Shown: positions 48,092 to 60,749, counted from the stretch's first letter. The stretch is DNA of 64,000 bases from Taenia hydatigena (GCA_036345935.2 JADWOT020001564.1:22371-86370), one strand, 5' to 3'. The notes: generated by a model from the letters alone, not told the origin. A program made the numbers and translations.

Positions 48092-49460
48092 GAAAAGTCT
48101 ACCTACTGTCTATGCTTCAGCGGCACATTGACGTTGCCGTCAGTCGGGTGTTTGTGCTCTCTGCTTTGCGCTCCTCTCTTCACCCTTCATGGGAAGGAGC
48201 ATCGCTAAAACCTGTGGTCGCTATTCGACACCCAAGCGGTGCATCGATGTGGGCGATTCAGCAACTGGTTTAGTGATTCAAAACAGTCATCAAAAATACG
48301 CGGAATTTCCACTTTGTAATCATGGAAGGGACAGACTGAGGCCATCTTTAGCTTTCCTTACTACTGTTACTGGTTCATTCATTTGCTAAGATTAGTGGGG
48401 GGGGACAGGCTAAGACGACCACACATGCGTCCTGCCCACCAGTCAACGGGACGTCCTCCCTGGGCCAGGGCTGACGCTTTTCATGTCTAGTCGACCTGTC
48501 ATGACTCAGGCACTAGCCTTCTGCATGTGCGTCATCCGCGTCAGGTGCACTCATACATCATCGCAAAGCACACGAAGCAGGTACGTTTCGCATCGAACGG
48601 ACATTCCTCTGGGTTGAGAGCAGTTTTCTGTACTGCGCAGCTAGTAGCGACATTGCACACCTCAGCATTACCAAAAGAGCACCAAAATGGGGCAGTTCTA
48701 GTGCAAATCACAGCATTTACTGATGGGTGGGCGAGCGTGTAGAGTGTCTTGTAAACAAGAGTGAAGTGTCTCATGTTGGAAGCGGCTCATTGGCAGTTTC
48801 TTTCAGGTTTAATGCCGCAATAAATCCTATTATAAGTAGCGAAATACTGCAAATGAAAAGCTTCCTTCTTCCGAGTCAACATCGAGTTCTTAATCAGGCA
48901 GGCTGAGGGCAAATTGGTGAGCAAGATTGATTGACAATATTAATGAAGCAGCAGTTGAGTGACAGAACTAAAGCGGGTCATGGTTAAGCAATGCTCGACC
49001 TGTGCTTGACGATTCTGCTAAAATATTTAGGGTTGTTGTGCGTCTCGCAAAGTTTTGACAAAGACGAGTTCACGCTAAGGTAAGTCATCCACGGTGGTAG
49101 CCTTATCGGTGGAATGGCGGCGTGACGACTCCAAACGACACTGCATGCGTATTGGCTCGTCGTGACCTTGAAACTGCATTGCTGCATGGACTCAAGTTAA
49201 AGCTGATTTGCTTTACGGCTCCGTTGCGTCGACCAACAAGAACGTGTTGAGGTCTTTTGTTCAATTCATTTCACATTTCAATGATGGGATGTCGTCTGGT
49301 GCATTGTTGAAGCCTGATTGTAGCCTGTAATTAAATCAAGCAACCTAAAGCGACGGCCCTTTTGATTGCCTAGAGTAACTCTCCGAGACATTTGCATTGA
49401 AGGTGCATTGATCTCACACACAGATCGTGATGGGATTGCCAGGCAGGCGTTCGTGAGTGA
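48092..49460. other. Intergenic, no gene supported
   Basis: Short frames occur on both strands at 48527-48774, opposite each other. A run of nine G lies near 48400. No repeat pair or RNA gene was recognised. Confidence 0.35.
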
Positions 49461-49655
49461 GAAGATTGGGATTCTTTGCTGTGCACGATAGCATAGGAGA
49501 AAGGAGGAGGAAGGGTGGGAACACGGGGAGCACGCATGTGAGGAGGGTGGTAGGCAATGTAGGCGGTGTTGTGTAATAAGTGGTGGATGGTGGGGCGTGA
49601 TGTGTGTTGTGTGGGGTGTGGTGTGTGTTGGGTAGTGCGCGGAGCGCGGCGATTC

Positions 49656-49728
49656 GCCGTAACAGCTCAGTTGGGAGAGCGTTAGACTGAAGATCTAAAT
49701 GTCCTCGGCTCGAGTCCGGGTCGCGGCA
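49656..49728 (+). tRNA. tRNA-Phe (GAA)
   Basis: 73 nt cloverleaf. The A box is AGCTCAGTTGGGAGA and the anticodon arm AGACTGAAGATCT carries GAA in a 7 nt loop. The T arm has stem CTCGG/CCGGG with loop CTCGAGT, where the first T of the usual TTCGA is C. The acceptor stem GCCGTAA/TCGCGGC has one mismatch, and the discriminator is A. No intron. Confidence 0.88.
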
Positions 49729-49899
49729 TTCCTTCACACCACTGTTGGCACGTCGTCTTCTAGCCCGCATGCCACCAGGCAGACCCACAAGACGCGAAGC
49801 CATTCACAACAAGGGCAGTGGGAGCGAAGCAAAGTAAGCCACTTGAAGTGCAATAAACAGCCAGCGGCATAGAAGCGAGGAAGGCAGTGGGTAAGTGCT

Positions 49900-49981
49900 C
49901 GACGCAAGCGACATTCGAACTCACGCTGGGGAACCCCAATGGATTAGCAGTCCATCGCCTTAACCACTCGGCCACCGCGTC
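49900..49981 (-). tRNA. tRNA-Ser (GCT)
   Basis: 82 nt type II tRNA with acceptor GACGCGG/TTGCGTC, A box GGCCGAGTGGTTAAGG and anticodon GCT in the loop ACTGCTAAT. It has the expected long variable arm (GGGGTTCCCC region) and a consensus T loop TTCGAAT. It converges on the tRNA-Phe gene 171 bp away. Confidence 0.92.
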
Positions 49982-50300
49982 ACGTCCCTGCCCCCCCACC
50001 CACCCCACTCTCTCCGTCCCCCCTGCCATCCCTCACCCTCCTCCCCCTTCCCTCCTCCCTCTGCCTCCTCTATCCACCACCCTCTCACCACATCATCACT
50101 CCCCACCTGCCGCACATCCACTCACCTCAACCTTGCGCACATCGCCAATCTCCTCCACACTGCAACACTGTGCTCACCCTCACCCCTCATGTTTCACTCT
50201 CTCTACCACCCCCTCTCCTTCACATCTTCACTCCTGCCCCAACAACACCATTCCACCGACCACCACTCCTGCTCCGACCGTTCCTCCTACTGTCAATTTC
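49982..50300 (+). repeat. Polypyrimidine/CA-rich low-complexity tract
   Basis: The plus strand is almost entirely C, T and A with runs such as CCCCCCCACCCACCCCACTC. The mirrored tract is at about 63155-63480. Open frames through it are Pro/Ser/Thr-rich by composition only. Confidence 0.85.
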
Positions 50301-50304
50301 ACCC

Positions 50305-50372
50305 ACTCGGGTAGCTCAGTGGTCTACGTTTGCAAGCAGCAAGAGCACATTTTGGTCCAGTGACATTCCTGT
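50305..50372 (+). other. tRNA-like A-box fragment
   Basis: GGGTAGCTCAGTGGTCTACG matches a tRNA D arm / A box, but no plausible anticodon stem or T arm follows. It is a tRNA relic at most. The mirrored copy is at about 63086-63155. Confidence 0.3.
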
Positions 50373-50568
50373 TGAATGCCGCTTTCCTCCTGCTCATGAA
50401 ACACTACGCAGCACTGTGGTGTGGTAGGGGGAGTCTCGGCAACAGTGGGTGCCACAGCACGTGGAAGTAGACTTGTGTCCGAAGAGGAGTGCCAAGGGGT
50501 AAGACATTGCAGCCACGTGGGTATAAGGCAGGAAATTTTCACTTTTGGCCAAACTCTGCATTAAGTAG

Positions 50569-50810
50569 GATTTAGACCAGTATGGAGCCCTTTCCTCCGT
50601 CTATATGTGAAAATCCCATATCAGCAGTCACGCACGCTGATGACTCGGCTTTAGGCCAAAGTGTCCAACGCGGTGATGGTCTTGGTAAGAGGCGTAGCTT
50701 AATGGTGGGTTCGGTTGACAACTCCACATCAATCACCATGCCTTCACACAGGATGGCCCAGGACCATTTCACAACAAAGCACTTCAACAAATTGAAACCT
50801 TCTATTCTAA
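50569..50810. other. 240 bp block present only in the left IR-E arm
   Basis: The right arm joins the flanks directly at about 62888. On the minus strand an open frame of 84 codons (50826-50572) almost exactly spans the block and starts MSDKRVRIEGFNLLKCF. It is either an insertion in the left arm or a clean deletion in the right arm. No terminal repeat or obvious target duplication was seen. Confidence 0.75.
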
Positions 50811-51961
50811 CACGCTTGTCAGACAAGTCGTGCCAACTAAGTGATGCATGCGGAAAGAAGCATTTGGAAACACGAAATTGGGTGGGACGATTTCAAACGA
50901 TGATAAATACACCTTGATAAACTATCAGTAAGAGCGCCATATGGAGTGAACTTCTTATCACTAGTTTCTGTTCGAACGCTAGAGCCTCGGTAAAATCGAA
51001 ATGGCAGTAGCACCTGTCCACAAATCAGAGTTACTGACATGAGGCCAAATTGGGCTCGTTTATCAAAGCTGCACTTAAGGCGCTTCTCAGTTTTACACAA
51101 AATAATGATGCCACGGAATAAACAGTAAATACCATGCTATTTCGTTTCTACTCGCCTTACTCAGGCCTCCTATTAGAGGGTTGCCAAAGTGCAATTGCAT
51201 CGCATACCCTGTATCCTAGCCAAAGCCATTTTAAAGTGAGGCACCATTTGCTCTGAAAGGATGCACGAGTATTCGCCTATCCGTGCATGATACGAACCCG
51301 CTTTACCACCAGATGGAAATAGTGCATGAGTGCATTTGCACGAGACATACTCTTTGTGGATTAAATTTACTGAACAATTGTCAATTAGCGCATATCAAAG
51401 ATTGAGTCCTCGTTCATGACACTGTTGAAAAGCCTGAGCACTTAGTCCTTCAAATGGCTACTTCTGTGTGAAACACGTACCAATGCCGGTACACAGACGC
51501 TGTCCTTATCTGCCTGATGACATGACTGTCAGCAGGATGTACAGAATGCTGATGGTGGTGTTGGGTCCGCTCGCTTACCAAATGCCGAGGTGATGTTACG
51601 CCAATCTGTGCCTCCACTTAGATGACAGCGACACGGGGTCACTGTGATGTTGTTGTAAGGAAGTTCTGAGGTAATGAAATTAAATTTACGGAAGAGTAAT
51701 AGCCTTAAGTTTGATAGAACCCATTTCCATAATTAATAAAGCCAGTCTGTCCGTCTGCATCGTGGTGATGGTAGTTGTGCTATAAACCTGATAGTAAACA
51801 TTAGCAAAGCACTGTTTCATTGTTTGGGTATCGAATCGGAAATTCGATTTATGAATGCACGCATATTTATGCATTCTGAATTGCTTTAAGTTGGAGGAGA
51901 AGATTTCGAAATGCTCATCAGTTAGTTATGCAAATAATCGAGCATCTGGGTATTCGAATGT

Positions 51962-52204
51962 GTGATTAGCACTACATGCAGCATTAATGAAAAAGTGCAG
52001 CGTTCTTATGTCTTGAGCGCAGTGTTTCTCACTCCAACTTTGGCGTTGATGTACTTAGAACGAGTAGGCGAGTTGGCTCATGGCAAATTTTATGGCGCAG
52101 TGATTATTAAAGAGACGCAGATATTGCAGGCTACACGCATTCAGGGTACGTATCCTCCTCGAGAGACAATGACATCCATCCAACACGAGGCCAACACTTT
52201 CTGA
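51962..52204 (+). CDS. Possible exon or short ORF, duplicated in both IR-E arms
   Basis: This 80-codon frame (YLERVGELAHGKFYGAVI in its middle) has a reasonable amino-acid balance and is kept open in the right arm (61736-61494) with one substitution. The arms are so recent that this is weak support. No domain recognised. Confidence 0.2.
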   Translation: MISTTCSINEKVQRSYVLSAVFLTPTLALMYLERVGELAHGKFYGAVIIKETQILQATRIQGTYPPRETMTSIQHEANTF

Positions 52205-52592
52205 CCGCTTCTCGCCCAGTGAGTGCATTCAGACAAGCATGCATACCACCCAGTCATCAAAGCTGATAGCTTTATGCTAGTAAGAACAAAGACGTCGCTG
52301 AACTAAACCGTACTCATTGTATCAAAGTGTAACTAAAACACGTGCAAAACTATCGACAGGTGAGAAATTGTCAGTAGGGGTACATCTGCTTCACATATCG
52401 TAAAGCGCCCTAACACAGACAATCTTCACCATTGGTGCTAGTTCATAAAAAAGTGCTCCAAATGAAGTTGAAGATACTACATTGAACACATGCGATCCTA
52501 AAGTCCAATTGTTCTTCCAATGTCTAGCAGAAATTGTGAACTATTTTTTGCTATTTGCAGTAACTCCAAAAGCAGACTCTACTGCTGATGCT

Positions 52593-55500
52593 CCGGTGAT
52601 GCACCGTGCTTTGAGAAAAAGGAGCACAATCGGCTGCGACTGTCAGAAAGTGCCATAGCATGGAAGCCGCGACTATTGCTTCGCTAATTTAGCTCAGGTA
52701 CAAGCACCTTAGATGGATAATTACATGCCATTGAAAAATTTGCAATAATTTCAGATTAGTTTGAACAATTTTTTACTGGCCTATTTCATAGTTTGCAGTT
52801 TTGAGTCTCAATTGATGCGATGAAGAGGATTAGTTTCACTTTCAATTCGCCACGTCAAGAGACGGCGAGCTTAGGTGGAGTACCAAGGCGCCTGTTTAGA
52901 GGTACTGCTGCAACATATTAGCGCAGCCTAACCAACTGGAGTATTTTTGGCGCTTCGACAATTTTGCAAATAGACAGGTTTACAATGCAAAATCCTATGC
53001 TCCGATGAAATGAGCTAAAATACCAACTTCTGTCCAATCAAGGGGGCACTCTACCGTCATACTTTAGGCTAGCATTTACTAACTTAAAGTGGTCATTTCA
53101 TCAAATGTGATTAGGGGAGCACAGCAATTCAAAGTGATACCGCTATTATCGTCCAGTGAAGGGATGCACAAGTACATCCAAACATGCAAGTGTTATCGCG
53201 ACCATTAGTTCAAGCGAATAAATGCCTGTTCATCAAGTTCTACTTTGAATCGACACGAAAGTGTCACTCCGATGCGTCGATTATTTCAATTTCTTCACGT
53301 ATACCACTCAATTCTTTTCAATAGCAAGTAGTTCGTGAAACACAGTGGTGTGGCTGGCGAAAAAGCGTGTGACTACACTGACGGTTCTCATTTCGTCATC
53401 GGCTTGCCTTCCAGCATAGCACGCGGTTTCATGGCGGCTTATTCGTTTAAACTCTAATAAGTGTGGAGCCAGTTGCAATGATCACAACATGGGGTAGAAT
53501 GCGGCTGCTCTAATACTACGGGGAAGACTGAAGTGATGCAGTGAAGTCAACATATGAATGACAAACACCATCCGGCTTGACAAATGTTCCAACCGGTGAA
53601 AGTTTGTCTTCTCTGCTGCAGAAAACACCTCATTGAGGTGGTCGAAAGCCCGCACTCGAGTGCCACGATAGGATAAGCAGTAGTAAATGCATACGCCGTT
53701 CATCCTGCCCCTTATGACTAGCGCGGAGGAGTAGATGAGCTCGATGCGCCCTACACACCGATTCGCGTTTACATTGCAAGCGCGATGACACCGATCGTAG
53801 ATCCTCGTCCCAGAGCAGCTACAATTCTAACACAAGCAGTCTTCAAAATGGTCAAACTGCAAATAACAATTGGAAGACCACACTACAGGTCAAGCAATCA
53901 ACCTCCGAAATTACTGCCTGTTGGAAATCTTACCTCAATCCGAGAATGCACTTGTCACCATCACCTCGTATGCATTCGAGAACAATAGCCGACCGCGTCC
54001 CTTTCGAGCAGCTGCATGGATACTTAGCAATAATTTTACCGCATTAGAGTACTTCAGTGCCATAATCCCAGCCACATGCAACTACCTCAGCGTCTAAATT
54101 ATGAAAATATTTCGATTCCCTAAAACAGACCCAACTCAGTAGCCAAAAACCTCTCGCAAAACCTCCAAACCACCAGCGCTGTCGTTCACAAGGCCAAATG
54201 GCAGGATCTGACAATGCACGCAAATCGACATCAATAGCATCCCTCCTGATGGCAATCTGGAGGCCACCACTTCATCTGCCAAGCACTGCTGATACAGCCC
54301 CAAAAATACTTCTTGAAACACTAATCTTTGCAAAAACTGTCGAATAAACCACTGTGGAACACAACTTCTGACGTTTCATGAGTCTATTTATGAGTGCAAA
54401 CAGCGATCGTGCCTTTAATTACAAACAAGTCAAGTGGCATCTCTCGATCCACCCTGCTTCTGAGGGCGAGTCAGACGTCTCAAATACCATTCAGCTGAAC
54501 AATCCCAAACCAGGTGCCGGAATGTCAATAAAATAACGGCCTAACGTCCACATCACCACCATGCCAAATGATCTTCACCATAACCAAACACTGGTGACTG
54601 CTCGCAATTTTGTATAACTACAAGACGCTTAGGAATCTTGTTGCACTTCATGGGAGGGAAAGGCGCTAGCCACTGATTGCAAGAAACTCAGTGCCCTCAG
54701 CTCCCAAAATTAGCAGCTAAAATGGGGCAGGCAACGTAATTGCATACCCGAGAATTCAGTCGAACCGAAGAGGTACTTACTCCGGGGTTGCAGGCACCTC
54801 AGCTGACACTTTATGGCTCCTGTCAAATGCGATGCACACTTGCTGTGAATTTCACTGCACAGAGTGTTTGCTTGCGAGACAGTCAGCGCAGTCCTAGGCA
54901 CTGTTGACTTGATGTCACTTCAGCCCCATCTTGTTAATTTTGGTTTCCCATGTGATGCGTTGGGGTGAGAAATGGATGGCGATATAATGGGAGGAACGAA
55001 GAGGGTACGGATCAGGATGTGGTGGTACCCCCGTCTTATGGCGAAGACCACACCCTACTCCTTCTACCGTAGGAAAGTAAACGTCACTTCTGCCTCGATC
55101 CCTCCGCATGTCCGATAGTTCTTTTGCCCGATCGTTGAGAAGCCATATTCTACAATACTTAATATTTATTCCGGAATGCAATCTGAGCTTCTTGCAGGTT
55201 TGAGACGCGAAAGATGGTGGAATTGTCCCGCATGCCTCGTGCTTTAGTGCGATTGTTTTGCTTCGACATATGTCCTGCCGAAAGGAATGTAGAATAGGAA
55301 GTCAGAGCAACACCCTTAATATTGTCTTCGGATGACTACGAGCATCGGTCGTTACATTAGAACTTTCTGTAAATTAAATGTGCAAACATACAGCAGTGGG
55401 ATCGGCATTTATTTTTCCTCACTGTCCCTTCATAAGTTTACAAACGTCACCCAGCCTTCAATCGGTACCTGGGCAGCCTCGTTCTGGGATAAACCGCTCC

Positions 55501-55680
55501 CCTGTCTTGGTACACAGCATGTGCTAGCTCTTGGAAAATGTAAATGTTTGGGTGTGTTTGGATTCACTGCTTCTGCGGAAACTTTGCTCCTTGTACAAGT
55601 TATTGCCAAGATAAGCGTTGGTCATCATGATTTCATTTGCTGAATGTCCACGAGATCGCCTATTGTGGGCTGCAAATGGG
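52593..55680. other. IR-E spacer, exon-like minus-strand frames, unassigned
   Basis: Candidate minus-strand exons include 54351-54136 after a GTTCCACAG acceptor (FLQRLVFQEVFLGLYQQCL). Another is 54900-54781, ending at a perfect GTAAGT donor (TALTVSQANTLCSEIHSK). Others are the open frame 55181-54915 (SDVYFPTVEGVGCGLRHK) and 53703-53482 (VFSAAEKTNFHRLEHL). I recognise none of them and could not chain them in phase. Some opposite-strand frames look equally good, so this is only a pointer to probable coding DNA. Confidence 0.3.
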
Positions 55681-55900
55681 ATTGCCACCACCAGAAACTT
55701 TATCGATGCATGGACACACGACCGTCTTTAATATGGTTGTATCTCTCAAATGTCTTGCGTGCTTGGTGTAGATGTAAGCAGGTTTGGGATTTGTCTCGTC
55801 GTTCACAATAAGCTTCGTCACAAGCTGTTGAATTCACGCGCACAAAACCGCTCTGCTTGCCACCTTGATTTACGCTGTATGGCATGGAAATTGCCTATAG

Positions 55901-56083
55901 TACGTGTGCCATTCACTATTATTACTTGCCCGTCCTTGGGTGGCCTACGCATTCAATGCAGGTCCGAATGCCTTCCTACTTACGCCGGTGGACGACGCAC
56001 CTCTGGTGCTGGCTCCCCCTGTTTTGGCGCAGAAGGAGTGGAACGAGGAAGAGATGGAAGAGGAGGAGGGGGAGGAGGTTTGG
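55901..56083 (+). CDS. Diphosphomevalonate decarboxylase-like exon
   Basis: The frame contains WVAYAFNAGPNAFLL. This matches the AYTFDAGPNA motif near the C-terminal side of diphosphomevalonate decarboxylase (GHMP kinase superfamily), the cytosolic enzyme that makes isopentenyl diphosphate from mevalonate diphosphate. Downstream are a Pro/Val stretch and an acidic run (EEEMEEEEGEE). A GTGATT donor lies at 56084. Upstream the frame is open to an AG at 55899-55900, but the residues before the motif do not match the family well. I found no other exon of this enzyme, so it may be an isolated fragment. In the same DNA a 150-codon plus frame (55750-56202) and minus frames are also open, which weakens frame choice. 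Confidence 0.4.
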
Positions 56084-56817
56084 GTGATTATGGGGATATA
56101 ATGGTTACCAAGACAGCGCGTCTGGGACCCAAGCAGGTCGTTGCGAGAAGGTTGATGCATCCAATCACAGGATCTATTATGAGCCTACGGTTACCTGTCT
56201 GAGTAAGACTGGTTAGTACACGCGCTGTTCTTCTGCCGTCGACACGATGCATTGCATTAATTCAGTCTCTCTTCAGCGTGAGGCAAGTTTGTATTGTTGC
56301 CAGCGATTGCGTGCAAGACTTGATATGACGTCTCTGCGAGAGAAGCCTCTCGAAAACTGGTATTTTCAAGTTGCTGTACGAAATTAATTAAAAAAGGGAA
56401 ATTCAAAATTTAGTGGAGGCGCAAAGACAAGTCAACCACGTAATTAGCAAAACGACACATTAAAGTTGAAAAAGTGGTTGGGATAGGCGGCAACAATGCT
56501 GAAACTAAAAAGCGACGACTTTCTGTTCGCAAATTATACGTTATTCCCAAACACAAGGCAGTATCCATACCTATGTAACAACATGGCATGCAATGAACTG
56601 ATTTAAAGTCAACTTTATCGCATTCCATAAAAAAGAATAATCATGCAAAAAGTTGTAAAATATTAATTGGAACTTTAGGGAAAAGGGGAAACAATGAAAG
56701 CAGAGGAGTATAGATTGTAAAGCCAACTCAAGCAAGCGTGGATTGGAGTACCACTGCTGGCATGAGTGAGACGCCACCTAGAGGTGGCTCATTTTGTGTC
56801 TGCTGCCACAGGTCTGC

Positions 56818-56840
56818 TGGGTGGGTGGGTGGGTGGGTGG
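56818..56840 (+). repeat. (GGGT)n microsatellite
   Basis: About six GGGT units. With consecutive G-triplets the plus strand could fold into a G-quadruplex. It lies 120 bp upstream of a tRNA-Pro gene. Confidence 0.85.
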
Positions 56841-56956
56841 TTGAGTGAGTGGAGGAGTGGAGGGAGGTAGTGAGATGAAGAAACAACAAGGGTGGGGGGA
56901 AATGAGTAGAGGGCAGGGCGAGAAGGAGGAGGGGAGGTAAAAAGGCGAGAGTGACT

Positions 56957-57028
56957 GGCCTGGTGGTCGTGGGGTATGATACTCGCTTAGGGTGCGAGTG
57001 GTCCCGGGTTCAAATCCCGGCCAGGCCC
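56957..57028 (+). tRNA. tRNA-Pro (AGG)
   Basis: 72 nt cloverleaf with perfect acceptor GGCCTGG/CCAGGCC, anticodon stem CTCGC/GCGAG with loop TTAGGGT (anticodon AGG) and T arm CCGGG-TTCAAAT-CCCGG. Discriminator C. No intron. All canonical. Confidence 0.97.
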
Positions 57029-57029
57029 C

Positions 57030-60000
57030 CGTATGGTTGCTGTCCTTGCCGCTCTTTTCCTCGGTCCGCCACCCCCAGGTGGTCCGGCTCTGCGGTCAGA
57101 GCAGCAGCGCTTTATTAGTCCTTCTTTAGCAATATTCGGTGAGGGTGGAACCTGAACTGAAATAGAAGTGCTGGCAGGGCCATTGGAAGCTGGACAGTAT
57201 GTGGTGTCATTTTTTCTTGGATATAGCGGCAATAAGTGCAAAATAGATAACCGAAGAATTGACTCTGGTGTGCATATGAGGATTAACCTGTTACAGTAAC
57301 AGTCCGCCTAACATGGAACCGAGTACGCGAGAATTCCATGTGTCAACGAGATGGACTGCTGTTAGCGCATCCTTCTTTCTTAACCAAAATGTAATGTGTT
57401 TTTGCATCCGTTTTTGTACCACGGTTCATTTTAGTCCACCTGATCGCTTGTGGTAGTCTAAATTCGAAATGAAGGTATCCGTTCTTAGTGGCTCAACGCC
57501 TGGTAATCTTGTAAGCATTACCAAGTTACGCAAGGTGCCAACTTCACCTTCTCTCCATGCTTGAATTGATTGTAATTCATGAGCTACTCTTGCCATTTAT
57601 CTGCAGCGCGTTTTATAGTTCATGCATAGCAAGAGTTGCATTATCCATGCTGTTCCAATATGCGTGTTGGTGGAGTATATCGTGCCTATTGAATGCTTCA
57701 CATTCTGATTATGCATTGGCTTTTAACCTCACTATTTAGGCACTTCAGATTTATTGCAGGTTTGGCTTCAACATGAAACCTGGGACTGTTTGCCTAAAGG
57801 AATACAGTGGACTTTTGGCATGACAACCAAGTCATCCGATTTTTTAGGTGTAAATTTAATTTAGCTTGCTTCGATAGGACCTTGACTGCGTAATTTAAAA
57901 CGAGTTGTAGGCAATATTTGAGTCGTGGTTAGGACTTTGTTAGAGAATTACCAAATTGCTGGCAATGGAAGAACTTGCGCCGCATAATCGACCACTTCAA
58001 GTCACGGCTGCATTATTTTCTGTTAGTCTTACCCTTATCAATGCGTTTGTGCCCGATTGGAAGGCAGTGCAATTTCTAGCTGCCCCTTTTGATGAAACAA
58101 GCGCGATTCGCTTAGAACTTGCCCATAAGCGCACTCATGAAGCAGCCCATCTCATGACTCCAATCGCTCCAACTACCGTCTCAATCCATGGCACACCAAG
58201 GACAAAACTAAACGTCAACATATTAGTTATGTCATCGACGCGGCTTTAAAAGATGGTTAAGTAAGCAATATTTTCTCGAAACTTCTGCGAACAAGAGACG
58301 GCCATGTCATTTGCCATCACGTCAACAAAGAAGCAAGATGGTATAACCTCGGCTTTTATTGATGTGGGCGGTTCCTGTCTTATGACATTTCGGCCAGATA
58401 GTAATCAGTTGGACTGTATCCCAGGTTGAAGGGGGATGGTTTTTTTATTAACGTGTGCGAGTCATCTCACGGAAAGATGTGGGTGCTTAGCTACTGGCCA
58501 GTGAAGCCTGGGGCTGAGCGTACGTTGAGTCTGTGCCCGAGTGAGCTCCTGATTGCATTCTCGACACTTGGTCAATGTAGTCACGTAAATCGACTAATGA
58601 CTGACTGACATTGAGTTTGGATTGACTGTAGTCTCACTTATAGTGCAACAGACGCAATAACCAAGAGATCAGGGCCACGAAAATGAAAATTTCGAATTTG
58701 TTGGGCAGAAGAGTTTCTCATGAGTTGCATCTACCTTCAGTGTCGTAGCATAGGTTCGGTCCTCTGTTGCACGATGAGGAGCGGTGCATTAGCAAATCCA
58801 TTACTTTCTTGTTAAATTTTGCCTAGCTTTACTACAATGGCTTGAACCCACTAAGAGATACATGGACAATAACTAAAAATATCAGACATCGCGCTATCTT
58901 GCGCAAAATGGGCTCAGAAGGCTTTGAGGCTGGACGGATGATTAGAGAAGAATTTGCACACCAGACTATAGTGTCGTGAAAAAGATGACAGAAAGCGGCT
59001 GTAGATATTTAAATTAAAACATTCACAAAATTAGGCGACCTGGTCTTCCGAAGGGATTGTCAACAAAGTAGTTATTTGAAAGGATATCATTCAAGACTTG
59101 ACCACTCAACGCGGCTGTGGAGAATGGACTGGAGTTGTGACGGTACATGTCCTAACTGCGAGCACCCTAGAAGAACAAATACAGCATAAAGAGGTTTCAC
59201 AGCGTATGAGGAGATGCAGATCCCTTCCTTTCGAAAATCGGGCAGTTTAGCTGGAGAGCGACTGCGGAAGGGAATGGGCTACGAAAAAAGGGCAACTATA
59301 AAATGACCTAGATTCTTAATTAGGCCAGCGATACACCCCAAATCCCAATGGTTGGGAAGCCAGTCTTAAAATTCGCAGGTCAGGTCTCAACACCACCTAC
59401 TGGATGGACTTGAGGTTATTAATTTGCGCAAATTCGATAAGTCCTCCATGTTGCCAATACCAAAAGGCTAGTTCAGCGAATACGACTCGAGCTTTGGCAA
59501 TATCCTACTAAAGGAAGCCAAAGGCAACACTTGCGACAGCATCCGCAGAAGCACGATTCAATGCGGTCGCAACCGGGGTATGTCTGTTGGACAGCAAAGT
59601 CCATTAAAACTACCCCATCATTTGTATTGCTTAAACAATAAACAGTTAAGATCAACGGTGCGAACCGGTTCAATTCCTACTCAAATACCAACAATTATAA
59701 TATTGTCTTTTACTAATTTTATTTAGCCTGGAAAAAATGAGCATCTTGCGAATCACGGTATGGTACAATCTGAGTCATCATGTGTTACGTAACAAACAAA
59801 TAGTTATGATGAGGAGCGCAAGAGCCCAATTCAATTCGAGAGACGGTCGAAAGAGGGAGCGCAAAAAATGCTGGGCTAGATGATGCGGCAACCCCCTCCT
59901 ACAGTTGTATCACCACACGAATGAAGTTGGAAATTGTATGAGCATTGACACCACTCCAGATGGTGACAACGCCCACGCATTCTGCCGCAAGAATTAACAA

Positions 60001-60670
60001 ACTCCAACACTCACTGAATGCTATTGATTGGGGATACGACTGGCATAAGACGCTCCAGACCCTCTGGATGCTACACGTCACCAGTGACGGAGTTCTGGCT
60101 TTGAGGGACAGACAATATGGAGCGAGTGGTCACCGCGAGGAACGATGCAGGTACCAATTTGCACTAAGGGTGCAGTTGTTCTGCAGTAGGTCTAACCAAC
60201 AACGTTGTTTGTGGACGCGAACGCATGGACAAACACCGAATTGTAAGAAATGAATAATATCTGTCTTCAATGTGCGCTAAAAAATAGCGAAAACGTAAGA
60301 AATAATGTGCACGAAGTGGTTATGGACACGAGAAGACACCTAAGCTTACTTGTGACTTGAAGTATTTTTCAGACACGTACTGCAGAACAATTTTCGGTTC
60401 TTTGCCACAGCCATCCATCAACCGTAAACCAATTCGTGGGAGCGTACACAAACACCAGCAATCTATTTCCAGCATCCAAGACCGCGTATAAAACGCTCGG
60501 GTTAGAAGCGAAAGCCTAATTCCCTTATTCGGTAGTAACACTAGAGAAGTCCATTTCCACACCGAGAGCTGAGCCAGTGAATTAGTTGACATCACATGTG
60601 AGTAATAACAACGGGAAGCAATTTTGGTACGGGTTATGGAAGAGAGGAACGGGCGATGCGTCCGAAAAGC
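57030..60670. other. Spacer with weak exon candidates
   Basis: The plus frame 57956-58249 (97 codons, VTAALFSVSLTLINAFVPDW) looks plausible but has no context. A 64 nt segment at about 59514-59577 is flanked by an AG acceptor and a GTATGT donor, yet two frames are open. Nothing here can be named. Confidence 0.3.
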
Positions 60671-60677
60671 ACGGAGT

Positions 60678-60749
60678 GGGCTCAGCCAGGACATGAAGAC
60701 GGGACCTCTCACACCCAAAGCGAGAATCATACCCCCGGACCGCTGAGCC
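60678..60749 (-). tRNA. tRNA-Pro (TGG)-like, T arm decayed
   Basis: Acceptor GGCTCAG/CTGAGCC pairs perfectly. The anticodon arm CTCGC-TTTGGGT-GTGAG carries TGG, and the variable loop AGGTC is normal. The T stem (CCGTC/TCCTGG side) has mismatches and its loop reads TTCATGT, so the B box is damaged. Probably a pseudogene or a very weakly transcribed gene. Confidence 0.7.

Larger units (their letters stand above)
49460..52592 (+). repeat. Inverted repeat IR-E, left arm
   Basis: The reverse complement is at 61106-64000. Paired positions sum to 113698 in the inner part (about 50810-52592) and to about 113460 outside it, because a 240 bp block at about 50569-50810 is missing from the right arm. 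Identity is very high apart from low-complexity tracts. The arm may extend left of 49460, but the window ends before the partner sequence can be compared. Confidence 0.92.

Noticed and set aside
49887..50363. Pro/Ser/Thr-rich 158-codon frame
   Set aside because: It overlaps a tRNA-Ser gene on the other strand and a low-complexity polypyrimidine tract, so it is compositional.
55750..56202. 150-codon plus frame with a Gly run
   Set aside because: The Gly run is the alternate reading of the acidic GAG/GAGG repeat. The frame one base away carries the diphosphomevalonate decarboxylase-like motif and is preferred.
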